Source: Nostoc paludosum FACHB-159 (GTDB lineage Bacteria > Cyanobacteriota > Cyanobacteriia > Cyanobacteriales > Nostocaceae). From it: a stretch of 64,000 nucleotides of DNA. Position 1 is the stretch's first letter. Every line of letters starts with the position of its first letter. The position numbers and the translations under genes were made by a program. Of the stretch, positions 1 through 9,046 are shown in pieces. The stretch lies in assembly GCF_014698835.1 (NCBI RefSeq), contig NZ_JACJTU010000017.1, positions 62,001 to 126,000 on the forward strand, read 5' to 3'. Under the pieces are notes generated by a model that was given only the letters and a program-made list of their open reading frames with translations, was not told the origin of the DNA and did no database searches.

Positions 1-135
1 GGGCATGGGGCATAGGGCATAGGGTATGGGGAAGAGTGGGAGGGTTGGGAAGCTTTTTCATAATCTCCCAACACTCCCCCATCTCCTCATCTCTTCATCC
101 TCATGCCCAATGCCCAATGCCCAATGCCCTATTCC
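1..135. repeat. G-rich heptamer tandem repeat leader
   Basis: Degenerate GGGGCAT/GGGCATA units run from the window edge, and the complementary form (ATGCCCA units) appears just before pyrR at 102-129. The same heptamer family recurs at 686-718, 1510-1530 and 44199-44240. Short tandem heptamers of this kind are common in heterocystous cyanobacteria. The ATG codons inside the complementary copy create a false N-terminal extension of pyrR. Confidence 0.7.
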
Positions 136-147
136 CCAAAGATAACT

Positions 148-684
148 ATGTCTGCAAAAGTAGTTGAGATCCTTTCATCAGAAGAAATTCGCCGTACTTT
201 GACTCGCCTTGCGTCTCAAATTGTGGAAAGGTCGCGTGATTTATCCCAATTGGTGCTTCTGGGTATATATACTAGGGGTGCGTTATTAGCCCAATTGTTG
301 GCACGTCAGATTGAGACACTTGAAGGTGTAGCGGTTTCCGTTGGCGCTTTGGATATTACATTTTATCGAGATGACCTTGACAAAATTGGTTTGCGAACTC
401 CTGCCAAGACTGATATTCCTTTTGACTTGACGGGGAAAACTGTTGTACTCGTGGATGATGTGATTTTCAAAGGACGGACAATTCGCGCTGCTTTGAATGC
501 TGTAAATGAATACGGAAGGCCAGAGGTAATTCGTTTGGCTGTGTTGGTGGACAGGGGTCATCGTGAGTTACCAATTCACCCAGATTTTATTGGTAAGCAG
601 TTACCTACCGCTAAAGAAGAAATTGTCAAAGTTTACTTACAAGATTGTGATGGAAGAGATGCAGTAGAGTTGATGGGAGATTAG
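148..684 (+). CDS. pyrR: Bifunctional PyrR: pyr regulator / uracil phosphoribosyltransferase
   Basis: The 178-residue protein has the type I phosphoribosyltransferase fold. The PRPP-binding loop reads VVLVDDVIFKGRTIRAAL near residues 95-112, and the GIYTRGALLAQLL segment forms the first substrate loop. PyrR proteins convert uracil and PRPP to UMP, and in many bacteria they bind pyr mRNA to control attenuation. The ATG at 148 is preferred over the upstream in-frame ATG at 103 because the intervening codons come from the heptamer repeat and translate to a low-complexity stretch. The resulting length matches the family's usual 175-185 residues. No pyr biosynthesis gene lies beside it here, so an enzymatic salvage role is at least as likely as attenuation; that part is inference. 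Confidence 0.9.
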   Translation: MSAKVVEILSSEEIRRTLTRLASQIVERSRDLSQLVLLGIYTRGALLAQLLARQIETLEGVAVSVGALDITFYRDDLDKIGLRTPAKTDIPFDLTGKTVVLVDDVIFKGRTIRAALNAVNEYGRPEVIRLAVLVDRGHRELPIHPDFIGKQLPTAKEEIVKVYLQDCDGRDAVELMGD

Positions 685-685
685 G

Positions 686-718
686 TATTGGGCATGGGGC
701 ATGGGGCATGGGGCATGG
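686..718. repeat. GGGGCAT heptamer repeat
   Basis: Four to five copies of a GGGCATG-type heptamer directly follow the pyrR stop codon, in the same family as the repeat at the left window edge. Its position suggests no regulatory role beyond separating pyrR from the TPR gene. Confidence 0.65.
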
Positions 719-748
719 AACTACAGTAGTCAACTTAAGCCCAGGTGA

Positions 749-1468
749 ATGGAATTCGCGGCTACACAAACAAAGCCCACAATTGAAGCTAAGCCAAAGC
801 AGGTAGAAGTAGGGGAATACACATTGCCTTTCACCCGTTTAATTTTGCAGCTAGCGGAGAAACACCAAGAAATTCAATCTTCCCTGTTGAGTTTTAGCTG
901 GAATTTAATCAACTTAAAACGCTATCAAGATGCGCTACGTTGCTTAAACAAAGCTCTTACTTTCACACCTGATTCCTCTGATATTTGTTTTGCCAAAGGC
1001 TATGCGCTAGTTGATTTGGGAAGATTAGAAGAAGCGATCGCTTCTTTTGACCAAGCCCTGAATCTCAAACCGGACGACCACCAAGCTTGGAACAACAGGG
1101 GCAATGCGCTATTTAATTTGGGAAGATTAGAAGATGCGATCGCCTCTTATGACCAAGCTACCAAAATCAAACCCGACGACCACGAAGCTTGGTACAACCG
1201 GGGCAATGCGCTAGATGATTTGGGAAGATTAGAAGAAGCGATCGCCTCTTATGACCAAGCTACCAAAATCAAACCCGACAAAGACAATGCTTGGTACAAC
1301 AAAGCTTGCTGTTATAGTTTGCTGGGGAATATCGATTTAGCAATAGAGAATTTGCAACAAGCTATCAACCTAAATCCTGAATGGCGAGAGATAGCAAAAA
1401 CTGACGCTGATTTTGACAATATTCGAGAAGATCCGCAGTTTCAAGATTTGATTAGTCACTTGTACTGA
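749..1468 (+). CDS. Tetratricopeptide repeat protein
   Basis: The 239-residue protein contains about four consecutive 34-residue TPR units between residues 60 and 220, each with the pattern ALGY/AWNNRGNAL, LGRLEEAIASYDQA and IKPD. The second to fourth units are nearly identical at DNA level, including shared HIP1 octamers, which indicates recent internal duplication. TPR superhelices mediate protein-protein contacts; the partner here is unknown. No signal peptide or membrane segment is visible, so a cytoplasmic location is likely. The first 60 residues are less repetitive and may form a capping helical region. The C-terminal tail resembles the end of TPR units found in many Nostoc proteins (DFDNIREDPQFQDLI). 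Confidence 0.85.
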   Translation: MEFAATQTKPTIEAKPKQVEVGEYTLPFTRLILQLAEKHQEIQSSLLSFSWNLINLKRYQDALRCLNKALTFTPDSSDICFAKGYALVDLGRLEEAIASFDQALNLKPDDHQAWNNRGNALFNLGRLEDAIASYDQATKIKPDDHEAWYNRGNALDDLGRLEEAIASYDQATKIKPDKDNAWYNKACCYSLLGNIDLAIENLQQAINLNPEWREIAKTDADFDNIREDPQFQDLISHLY

Positions 1469-1562
1469 GCGGAGTCGTTGGCGCAGCCTCTCGTAGAGAA
1501 GTATTAGTCATTGGGTATGGGGCATTGGTTATTTCTCCCCCTGCCTCCCCATCTTCCCACAC

Positions 1563-1946
1563 TCACCGCAAAATCGGACTCCCGTGATGATGAATTAAAT
1601 ACCACTTTCCACCGAGAAACTGAAATACATTTGTCGCGGTTGATTGTGCTTCCAGTCTTCTCGAACCTACGACTTGAAACACATTTTCTATCAGCACAAC
1701 ATAAGCGATATTATCAGTTACTTCTGTAGCAATTACTTCTGTGCTGATTTCAATATAAGCAGTGTTTTTAAATATCTGCTCCCAAGAGGTGCGAATCTCT
1801 TTCCAACCCCGCAATACTCTACTTCCCGGATGAATACAAAAACTACCAGTTCCCTGTGAACAGATTGCACTCATCGCCTCAATATCTTTTCTTTCAAAAG
1901 CGCGATAAAAAGCTGTATTAGCGGCTAAAACTTCATCTTTGGTCAT
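1563..1946 (-). CDS. SnoaL-like / NTF2-fold protein
   Basis: A 127-residue protein starting MTKDEVLAANTAFYRAF. The layout of a helical N-terminus, an RGWKEIRTSWEQIF helix and a beta-rich half ending in FLGGKWYLIHHHGSP matches the SnoaL/DUF4440 family of NTF2-like folds. Members include polyketide cyclases, isomerases and many proteins of unknown role. The ATG at 1946 is chosen over 1970 because the earlier codons lie in a G-rich repeat-like stretch. No catalytic residue can be assigned from the sequence alone. It is convergent with the TPR gene and stands alone. Confidence 0.8.
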   Translation of the reverse strand: MTKDEVLAANTAFYRAFERKDIEAMSAICSQGTGSFCIHPGSRVLRGWKEIRTSWEQIFKNTAYIEISTEVIATEVTDNIAYVVLIENVFQVVGSRRLEAQSTATNVFQFLGGKWYLIHHHGSPILR

Positions 1947-2061
1947 GGAGAATGGGGAGTGGGGAATCACTAAATTATATAGGACTACGATTTAATTTTT
2001 GAAAAAACTCAGTACAATTTGAAAGGACTGATTCCCTATTGCCTATTCCCTACTCCCATTC

Positions 2062-3951
2062 CTAACTCTTTTTAACTGTACTAATAGTTTGTAATAATTG
2101 ATTAGCTGTATAAGGTTTAGACAAAAAGGCTTTGATTCCTATGTCATAAGCGGCATCAACTTTATCTGTTGAACTCAGTCCACTGACAGCGATAATTTTA
2201 ACATCTGGGTTAATTTTTCGCAGGGTGCGGATGGTAGTTAGTCCATCCATAGATGGCATAAGCATATCAGTTAATACAAGAGATATTTTATCTCGGTGTT
2301 CTGCATATAAGGCTATAGCTTCAATGCCATCGCTGGCTGTAATTGCTTTATAATTATGGCTTTCTAGAGATGTTTTTGTCACATCTCGAATAGCTGCTTC
2401 ATCATCTACAACTAAAATTAATTCTCCTTGACCTGGAGGTAATTCTTGGTGTTGTTCTTCTATAGTCTCCATTGCATCTTGGGCTGGCAAATATACCTGA
2501 AATTGGCTGCCTTTTCTGTCTTCACTGTATACGTTGATAAAACCGCCGTGGCTTTTAATAATACCCAGTACTGTAGACAAACCAAGACCAGTGCCTTTGC
2601 CAACTTCTTTAGTAGTAAAAAATGGCTCAAATATCCGATCTAATATTTCTGGTTTAATCCCAATTCCCCCATCAGCAACAGTAATCACAACGTGATGACC
2701 AACTTTAGCATCAATATGCATTTTGGTAAAATTTTCATCAATGAAAAGGTTTTCGGCAGAGATTTTTAAAGCTCCACCATTTGGCATCGCGTCACGAGCA
2801 TTGACACACAAATTCATCAGTACTTGATGCAGCTGGGTAGCATCGCCAGATACAGTCCACAGATTTGGAGAAATTTGGGTAAAAACTTCTATGGATTTGG
2901 GAAAAGTTTCTTTAATAATTTGCTGAATTTCTATTATTAAATGCTTTAATTGTAAAACTGTGCGATCGCCTTCCAACCCACGAGTAAAAGATAATACTTG
3001 CTTTACCAGGTTTGCCCCCCGTTTAGCGTTAGTAATTAATATTGGCAGCAGTCGCCGAGAACGCTCATCATTTAGTTGTGCCTCTAATAGCTGCGCTGTC
3101 ATCAAAATCGGCGCTAGAACGTTATTCAAATCGTGGGCAATACCACTGGCTAAGGTGCCAATACTTTCTAATCGCTGGGCGCGGAGAAATTGGGCTTCTA
3201 GTTGTTTTTTCTGTGTAATATCAGTATTTACAACGAGGATAGTTTCTGTTTTTTTACTGAATTCTCGCACCAATGTCCAACGGCTTTCAACAATAATTTC
3301 TTTACCTGATTTTGTTATTTGATGTAATTCTCCTTCCCAAGAACCATTTTTCATTAAAATACTGAGTGCTTCTTGAACTTGAGGTAGCTGTTTTTCCTGC
3401 CAGAGAATTCGTGTCTTTTTATTGATGGCTTCTTCTTTTTTCCAACCGTACAGTTGCTGGGCAGCATTGTTCCAAAATAAAATTTTATCGTCTAAATCGC
3501 GGACAAAAATTGCATCGGTAGCAACATCTAGTAAAGCAGCTTGTTCGCGAATTTTCTGTTCTGTTTGTTTGCGTTCAATGGCGTAGCGGATGGAACGCTC
3601 TAACAAAGGTGCTGTTAATTGGCTTTTTTCCAAATAATCTGCGGCTCCGGCTTTCATGGCTTCTAGGTCAATTTCCCAATCGCCCTGACCGGTGAGTAAA
3701 ATTATTGGAGAACAACAGCCGTTGGTAATGGCTTCGCGCAATAGTTCTAGTCCATTGTGCGGCCCTAAACGGTAGTCTACAAGATAAATATCATGTTGGT
3801 GTAGAGCGATCGCACTCCTGGCTGCTTCATAATTATCCACCCATTGCAGTTCGCACTTTGCCGCCTGGAATTCACTGAACCAATAACGAGTCAAAATATA
3901 ATCATCTTCATCATCATCAACGAACAGAACTTTGATGGGGCTGGTGTCCAT
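2062..3951 (-). CDS. Hybrid sensor histidine kinase (REC-PAS-HisKA-HATPase-REC)
   Basis: A 629-residue soluble kinase. An N-terminal receiver domain (about 1-125) has the acidic cluster FVDDDEDD and a DYRLG phospho-site. A PAS domain (about 135-255) follows, then a HisKA box with the phospho-accepting histidine in GIAHDLNNVLAP (about 273), an HATPase domain with GGIGI and GTGLGLS motifs, and a second receiver (about 510-629) with VVDDEAA and LTDMLMP. No membrane span is present, so input is probably phosphate from another kinase plus whatever the PAS domain senses. Its start codon lies inside the end of the preceding response regulator gene, a 35-base overlap that suggests translational coupling. 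Confidence 0.9.
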   Translation of the reverse strand: MDTSPIKVLFVDDDEDDYILTRYWFSEFQAAKCELQWVDNYEAARSAIALHQHDIYLVDYRLGPHNGLELLREAITNGCCSPIILLTGQGDWEIDLEAMKAGAADYLEKSQLTAPLLERSIRYAIERKQTEQKIREQAALLDVATDAIFVRDLDDKILFWNNAAQQLYGWKKEEAINKKTRILWQEKQLPQVQEALSILMKNGSWEGELHQITKSGKEIIVESRWTLVREFSKKTETILVVNTDITQKKQLEAQFLRAQRLESIGTLASGIAHDLNNVLAPILMTAQLLEAQLNDERSRRLLPILITNAKRGANLVKQVLSFTRGLEGDRTVLQLKHLIIEIQQIIKETFPKSIEVFTQISPNLWTVSGDATQLHQVLMNLCVNARDAMPNGGALKISAENLFIDENFTKMHIDAKVGHHVVITVADGGIGIKPEILDRIFEPFFTTKEVGKGTGLGLSTVLGIIKSHGGFINVYSEDRKGSQFQVYLPAQDAMETIEEQHQELPPGQGELILVVDDEAAIRDVTKTSLESHNYKAITASDGIEAIALYAEHRDKISLVLTDMLMPSMDGLTTIRTLRKINPDVKIIAVSGLSSTDKVDAAYDIGIKAFLSKPYTANQLLQTISTVKKS

Positions 3952-4414
3952 TTTTGTCTCCCATTGCTTCTGTTGGCAATTTCACAATTTCAAACCAGTA
4001 TTTTCCTAGAGTTTTCATTACCTCTACTAAAGAAGCAAAAGTCACTGGCTTAATGATGAACGAGTTTGCACCCAAATTGTAGGTATTAAATATATCTTCT
4101 TGAGCGCTTGAAGTTGACAGTATAACAACAGGAATTTGCCGCAGTTGTGGGTCAGTTTTTATTTCTTTGAGTGCCTCAAAACCGTCTTTTTTCGGCATAT
4201 TCAAATCTAATAAAATCAACCCTGGATGCGGTTTCCCGCTGTTGCTAGCATATAGACCACGGTGGTATAAATAATCCATCAGGTCTTCACCATTGGTAAC
4301 GATGTACAGTTCAATTGGCAATTGACTTTCTGCCAATGCCTCGCGAACTAACATTCTGTCGTCTTCGTCATCATCAGCCATTAAAATTGTGACGTTTGTT
4401 TCTCGACCGTTCAC
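3917..4414 (-). CDS. Single-domain response regulator, Rcp1-like
   Basis: A 165-residue CheY-fold protein with the acidic pocket MADDDEDD, phospho-acceptor aspartate in LLDLNMPKKDG, conserved Ser/Thr in VVILSTSS and Lys in FIIKPV. The spacing and the long loop after helix 2 resemble Rcp1, the partner of cyanobacterial phytochrome Cph1. The GTG start at 4414 is favoured because an AGGAG Shine-Dalgarno sequence lies ten bases upstream and the product then begins at the first beta strand; longer frames reaching 4555 add an unusual Cys-rich stretch. The gene sits between two hybrid kinases on the same strand and overlaps the downstream one, so it probably carries phosphate between them; that is inference from position. 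Confidence 0.87.
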   Translation of the reverse strand: MNGRETNVTILMADDDEDDRMLVREALAESQLPIELYIVTNGEDLMDYLYHRGLYASNSGKPHPGLILLDLNMPKKDGFEALKEIKTDPQLRQIPVVILSTSSAQEDIFNTYNLGANSFIIKPVTFASLVEVMKTLGKYWFEIVKLPTEAMGDKNGHQPHQSSVR

Positions 4415-4720
4415 TATGCATCGTCTCCTTTGCATTGGTTTATTAGTATGAATCAAGTTGTTAACTTGGCACAGATGGCAACTCGCACATTGACAAAAAT
4501 AAACAAATATGCAATCTATATATTGATATATGAAAGCTTCATTTTTTGACAACAAATCATATATTGCAGTGTTAGTCTAAAACCGGAAACAACAGAATCT
4601 TATTAATAGTTAACATAGTACTTAATCTATACAATCAATAAGTCCGAAAAATTAGAGGTCACAATTGTACAATTAAGCTAATTTTTGGGTCTGGTCTTAA
4701 TCCCTCTCCGGGAATAAAAA

Positions 4721-7700
4721 TTAAGGGACGCAATCAACTGATAATGTGACAAAAAACTTCGATCCTTTACCTGGTATGCTTTGAGCTGCGATCGCTCCAT
4801 GATGACGCTCAGTAATTTTCCGACAGATAGCTAAACCGATACCAGTGCCTTCGTATTCAGTATTAGTGTGTAAACGTTGAAAAACGTTGAAAATGCGATC
4901 GAGATACTTTTCTTCAAAACCAATACCATTATCTTCTATAACTATTTCGCAAACGTCAGAACTGTTACACAGTTTATTTGTTTGATTGTTTAAAATGCTG
5001 CCATAAATTTTAATTACAGGCGGTACTTCTGGGCGGTGGAATTTTAGGGCATTACCGATGAGATTTTGCAGCAATTGGCGCATTTGTACGGGATCGGCTT
5101 TAATCGTGGGTAACTCTCCAATTTCCACAGTTGCCCCAGTTTGCTGGACATAGATTTCTAAATCAGACAATACTTCTTGGGCGATCTTTGCTAGATTTAC
5201 CGATACAAAAGGCTGGGCCCTGGTAGTAACCCGTGAAAGTGTCAGCAAGTCTTCAATTAATGTCTGCATTCTGTTAGCAGCATTTTGCATCCGTTCTAAG
5301 TAATCGCGTCCCTGTTCGGTCAAGATGTCGCCGTAGGTAACTTTGAGGCGATCGCCAAAGGTTTTAATCTTACGCAGTGGTTCTTGCAAATCGTGGGAGG
5401 CGACAAATGCAAATTGCTGCAATTCTTGATTGGAACGGGCGAGTTCTTGCCGTTGGCGAATTTCTTGTTCTAAAATTTGGCTCTGAGCTAAGGCAATACC
5501 GATTTGATCTGCTAGTTGTTGTAAAAATTCAATTTCCCAGCTAGTCCACTGACGGGGATGGGCGCACTGATGGGCAATCAACAGCCCCCAGAGTTCATTT
5601 TTCAGTAAAATCGGGACTACAAGATTGGCTTTGATGGCGAATCGTTGCAGCAATTCCATGTAGCAAGGTTGAATATCAGCTTCCTTGATGTCCCTAATGG
5701 AACTAATTCCCCCTTGGCGGTAATGCTCAACGTAATTGTCACGAAAGCAAGAGTCAGTAATTTCCTGCCCCATAACAATAGGCAAACCGGGAACTACTGA
5801 TTCTTGAACTGCCACAAAAGAACCATTTGGCTGTAGGCGCAAGATTAATACCCGATCGGCAAGCAGTAGCTTTTGCACCTCTATGACGCTGGTTTGAAGA
5901 ATTTCATCGATTTGTAAGGATTGACGAATTTTGAGGGTGATATTAGCAAACAGTTGCGATCGCATATTTTGGCGTTGTAATTCTGCTTGCACACGGTTGC
6001 GTTCGTGCAGGGCGGCTTGGCGTTCGGTAATATCCATCATTGCCCCCATAATTCGCACTGGCTTACCTGTCCGATCGTGGATAACGTAACCGCGATCGAA
6101 CACGTAGGCATAGGAACCGTTACTGCGGCGAAAGCGGTATTCATTTGACCAGAATTTTTCACCGCTATCGATTAGAGCACGCACTTGCTTAGCGATTCTC
6201 TGCCTATCGTATGGATGGATGTGTTCGCTCCACCAATCAGCGGTAAAACTTATGTTCTCTAGGGAGTAACCAAACAGTGTTTGTAAAGCTTGATTCCACC
6301 ACACCTTATTAGTCAGCAAATCCCAGTCCCATAACAGATCGTTGGTAGCACGAGCGACTATTTGGAAACGTTCTTCGCTTTTATGCAATTGTTCTTCTGC
6401 TAATTTACGTTCGGTGATATCCGTATGACAACTAGTCATCCGCACTACATTTCCATCTTCGTCCCAGACTGCCTGACCGCGATTCAAAAACCATTTGTAA
6501 GTGCCATCTTTACACTGAATTCGATGCTCGCTAATGAAAAACGGAGTAATCTGGGCAAAATGATCGGCGATCGCTTGTCTGACTAATGCCCTATCATCTG
6601 GATGCACTCGTGTTGCCCACTCATCTAAATCATCAGAAATTTCGTCTTCTTCATAACCAAGCATTTCCTTCCAACGAGTTGAAAAAAATACTTGATTATT
6701 TTGAACGTTCCAGTCCCAAATACCATCATTAGTACCCCGCACCACTAACTGACAGCGTTCTTGGCTTGCTTTGAGGGCGTTTTCCACCCGTTGACACTCA
6801 ATGGCAGCCGCGAGAACATTAGCAACAGATTGGAGAACATAAACTTCATCTTTGGTAAAAGTCTGGTGTCTGGTTGTGTGTGCCCCTAAGACACCGAAAG
6901 GACGCTCTCTGCCATGAATCACCACGCTAATTCCGCTCACTACTTGATGGTCGAATAGCAGTTGTGGCCCATTAAATCGCGTTTCGGTTCGCAGATCGTT
7001 GACAATTACCGGGCCGCTAGAAAGCAGTGTATAGCCAGCTTGGGAATTCATCAAAGCGCTGACGGTGGCCTTCCCCACCAAACCAGGCTGCCAACCTACT
7101 CCAGCCCTCAGCAGTAATGCATTACCATTTGGCAGTAGTTCTAAAACTTTACAATACTCAACTTTTAAGCATTGGGCGACAATACTCACACATAAGTTCA
7201 TCAGTGTAGTTAAGTCTGTACCAGCTAGGGCTATTTGACTGAGTTCTGCCACCATTGCTTGCTGGTTAGCATGAACTTCCAGCGCTTCCTCTGCTTGCTT
7301 GCGCTTGGTGATATCTACTTCTATTGCAGACATTCCCACAGCCACACCTAAGGCATCCCGGCAGACAACTCCTTTGCTTGCTAAATAGCGAATGCTACCA
7401 TCGAGCAAAATGACTCGAAATTCGATGTCATATTCTATCCCATTTTTAATAGCTTGCTGGTGCGATCGCCTGACAATATCGCGGTCTTGGGGATGAATGC
7501 GGTTAACAAAAGCATCATAGGTGTTGTTAAAACTGCCTTTTTCCCAACCAAAAGCTGTTTCTAGGTTACCTGAATAACTAATTTCGTTAGTTAGAAGATC
7601 CCAGTTCCAAATGCTCATACCAGCAGACTCTAATGCTAATCTCAGCTGTGCTTCCCGCACTTGTGCTTGGGCAGTTTGCTGTTGAAATTGCTGTTTAGTA

Positions 7701-8071
7701 CGATGAGCTTCTAGAAGACGGCGCAATCTTTGACGTAATATCGGCCATTGAATTGGCTTAGTAATAAAATCAGTTGCACCCACAGCAAAAGCTTTTTCCA
7801 CCGATGCCGGATCGTCAAATGCCGTAACTATTAACATCGGTGTCTCTTTGCCATCGGAGAGTGCTTGCAGTTGAGCGCAGCAGCTAAAACCATCCATTTC
7901 TGGCATCATGGCATCCAACAGGACTATATCTGGGTCTAGGCGAGTATAGGTAGCGATCGCCTCTAAACCGTTACTCGCTTCTACCACCTGATACCCTGCT
8001 TCTTTCAATAGCTCACACAGATACCTTCGCATTAAATGGTCGTCGTCTACAACCAGAATCAGGTTAGTCAT
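4721..8071 (-). CDS. Multi-sensor hybrid histidine kinase (REC-PAS-GAF-PAS-PAS-GAF-HisKA-HATPase)
   Basis: A 1116-residue cytoplasmic kinase. The N-terminal receiver has VVDDDHL and LLDAMMPEMDG. It is followed by a PAS/PAC unit (about 140-262), a GAF domain (about 270-430), two more PAS/PAC units (about 440-565 and 570-695), a phytochrome-like GAF (about 700-870), a HisKA box with histidine in FVASHDLQEPLR and an HATPase domain with VIEDNGIGF and GTGIGLAI. The second GAF has the general LLLADRVLILRLQPNG layout but no Cys-His bilin motif, so light sensing is not supported. About 300 bases separate it from the response regulator gene downstream. The signal sensed cannot be stated. Confidence 0.9.
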   Translation of the reverse strand: MTNLILVVDDDHLMRRYLCELLKEAGYQVVEASNGLEAIATYTRLDPDIVLLDAMMPEMDGFSCCAQLQALSDGKETPMLIVTAFDDPASVEKAFAVGATDFITKPIQWPILRQRLRRLLEAHRTKQQFQQQTAQAQVREAQLRLALESAGMSIWNWDLLTNEISYSGNLETAFGWEKGSFNNTYDAFVNRIHPQDRDIVRRSHQQAIKNGIEYDIEFRVILLDGSIRYLASKGVVCRDALGVAVGMSAIEVDITKRKQAEEALEVHANQQAMVAELSQIALAGTDLTTLMNLCVSIVAQCLKVEYCKVLELLPNGNALLLRAGVGWQPGLVGKATVSALMNSQAGYTLLSSGPVIVNDLRTETRFNGPQLLFDHQVVSGISVVIHGRERPFGVLGAHTTRHQTFTKDEVYVLQSVANVLAAAIECQRVENALKASQERCQLVVRGTNDGIWDWNVQNNQVFFSTRWKEMLGYEEDEISDDLDEWATRVHPDDRALVRQAIADHFAQITPFFISEHRIQCKDGTYKWFLNRGQAVWDEDGNVVRMTSCHTDITERKLAEEQLHKSEERFQIVARATNDLLWDWDLLTNKVWWNQALQTLFGYSLENISFTADWWSEHIHPYDRQRIAKQVRALIDSGEKFWSNEYRFRRSNGSYAYVFDRGYVIHDRTGKPVRIMGAMMDITERQAALHERNRVQAELQRQNMRSQLFANITLKIRQSLQIDEILQTSVIEVQKLLLADRVLILRLQPNGSFVAVQESVVPGLPIVMGQEITDSCFRDNYVEHYRQGGISSIRDIKEADIQPCYMELLQRFAIKANLVVPILLKNELWGLLIAHQCAHPRQWTSWEIEFLQQLADQIGIALAQSQILEQEIRQRQELARSNQELQQFAFVASHDLQEPLRKIKTFGDRLKVTYGDILTEQGRDYLERMQNAANRMQTLIEDLLTLSRVTTRAQPFVSVNLAKIAQEVLSDLEIYVQQTGATVEIGELPTIKADPVQMRQLLQNLIGNALKFHRPEVPPVIKIYGSILNNQTNKLCNSSDVCEIVIEDNGIGFEEKYLDRIFNVFQRLHTNTEYEGTGIGLAICRKITERHHGAIAAQSIPGKGSKFFVTLSVDCVP

Positions 8072-8151
8072 TTGTCTTTGTTATTTGTCAAACAATTTTC
8101 AGAGATGCTTTTGGCGAATTAGAGTTCACATTCTAGGATTTTTTAACATAT

Positions 8152-8181
8152 GTTGAGACGTTGCAATTGCAACGTCTCAAC
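8152..8181. repeat. Perfect 30-bp palindrome
   Basis: GTTGAGACGTTGCAA is followed immediately by its exact reverse complement, giving a loop-free palindrome 80 bases upstream of the multi-sensor kinase start. The GAGACG core is shared with the palindromes at 13445-13473 and 19791-19819, suggesting one family of dispersed palindromic repeats. No U-run follows on either strand, so it is not a standard terminator. Confidence 0.85.
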
Positions 8182-9046
8182 GAACCATTTTGTGGATAAA
8201 CAGGGGTGTTACCGCCCATTCGCCAGCCGCATCCTCCGGGAAGTTCGAGAGATGTAATACCATTTCACAAAAATCTTGATACATATACATTTTCTGTGTA
8301 GCCCACAGCTTTGCTACCCTACCAAGGTATTTGTATCAACCTGAAAGTGAAACAGTATAAGAGTGTAAAAAAGAACAGGAAACTATAACTAAGTAATACG
8401 CATATTGCAGTGTAACACCTTACTAAAGCGCACGAGTAATCGGACAAGTCTATTCCAATTAGTAGAGGACTCACACCCCTTGATTTTGTTAGAAGAAAAC
8501 AGGTTGTTTCTCCCTGTTTTCCATTGCCTTCTTGTTGAAAACACGGCCTAGACCTTATTGTACTGAGTATAATTATTAATTTTTGTATCTGCTACTCTTC
8601 CAATCCCCCCTCCCCACTCAAAAGCCCTTAGTGTATTGGGTTTTGAGCTAACTGGAACCTCATGTCATGAAATTATGACTTTTTGACCGAGAAATCCAAT
8701 GGGTTTCACAAATATGTCATAGAACCATAACATTACGATCCCACAAGGGCTGATAAATTCGTGGAATAGGCAAAAAATCTATTCAAACCCCTTGATCCCT
8801 AGATATGCTTAGTGGTTAATATTGACTTAACAAATACAGCTCCTGCGATCCCAAAGAAATGCTAATTTCGGCATAGCTAAAGGAATTGATAGGAAACGAC
8901 TTCAATTTAAAAAAGACTAAAAATTTAAAAACTGGGCAAAACCAGGAGTCAGGAATAAGAAATTCATCTGGAGTGGATGACATTTTATATCGCATTCTTT
9001 AACCAGGGGAAATCATTTACCGCATAAACTACTGGAGGCCAAATTA
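8182..9046. other. Long gene-free region with a hairpin
   Basis: About 865 bases between the divergent kinase and DUF4912 genes contain no convincing reading frame. The clearest structure is a nine-base-pair hairpin at 8495-8521 (GAAAACAGG, nine-base loop, CCTGTTTTC) with no U-run. The stretch from 8560 to 9046 is AT-rich and presumably carries the promoter and a long leader for the DUF4912 gene. I cannot name a motif or small RNA in it. Confidence 0.5.

Noticed and set aside
103..147. N-terminal extension of PyrR
   Set aside because: Its codons are heptamer repeat DNA and the extension exceeds the family length.
4415..4555. N-terminal extension of the response regulator
   Set aside because: It precedes the conserved first strand, is Cys-rich and unlike receivers; a GTG with good AGGAG is present downstream.
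2062..8071. Phytochrome photoreceptor in the kinase cluster
   Set aside because: The GAF domains lack the Cys-His bilin site; only the kinase at 16371-19715 has it.
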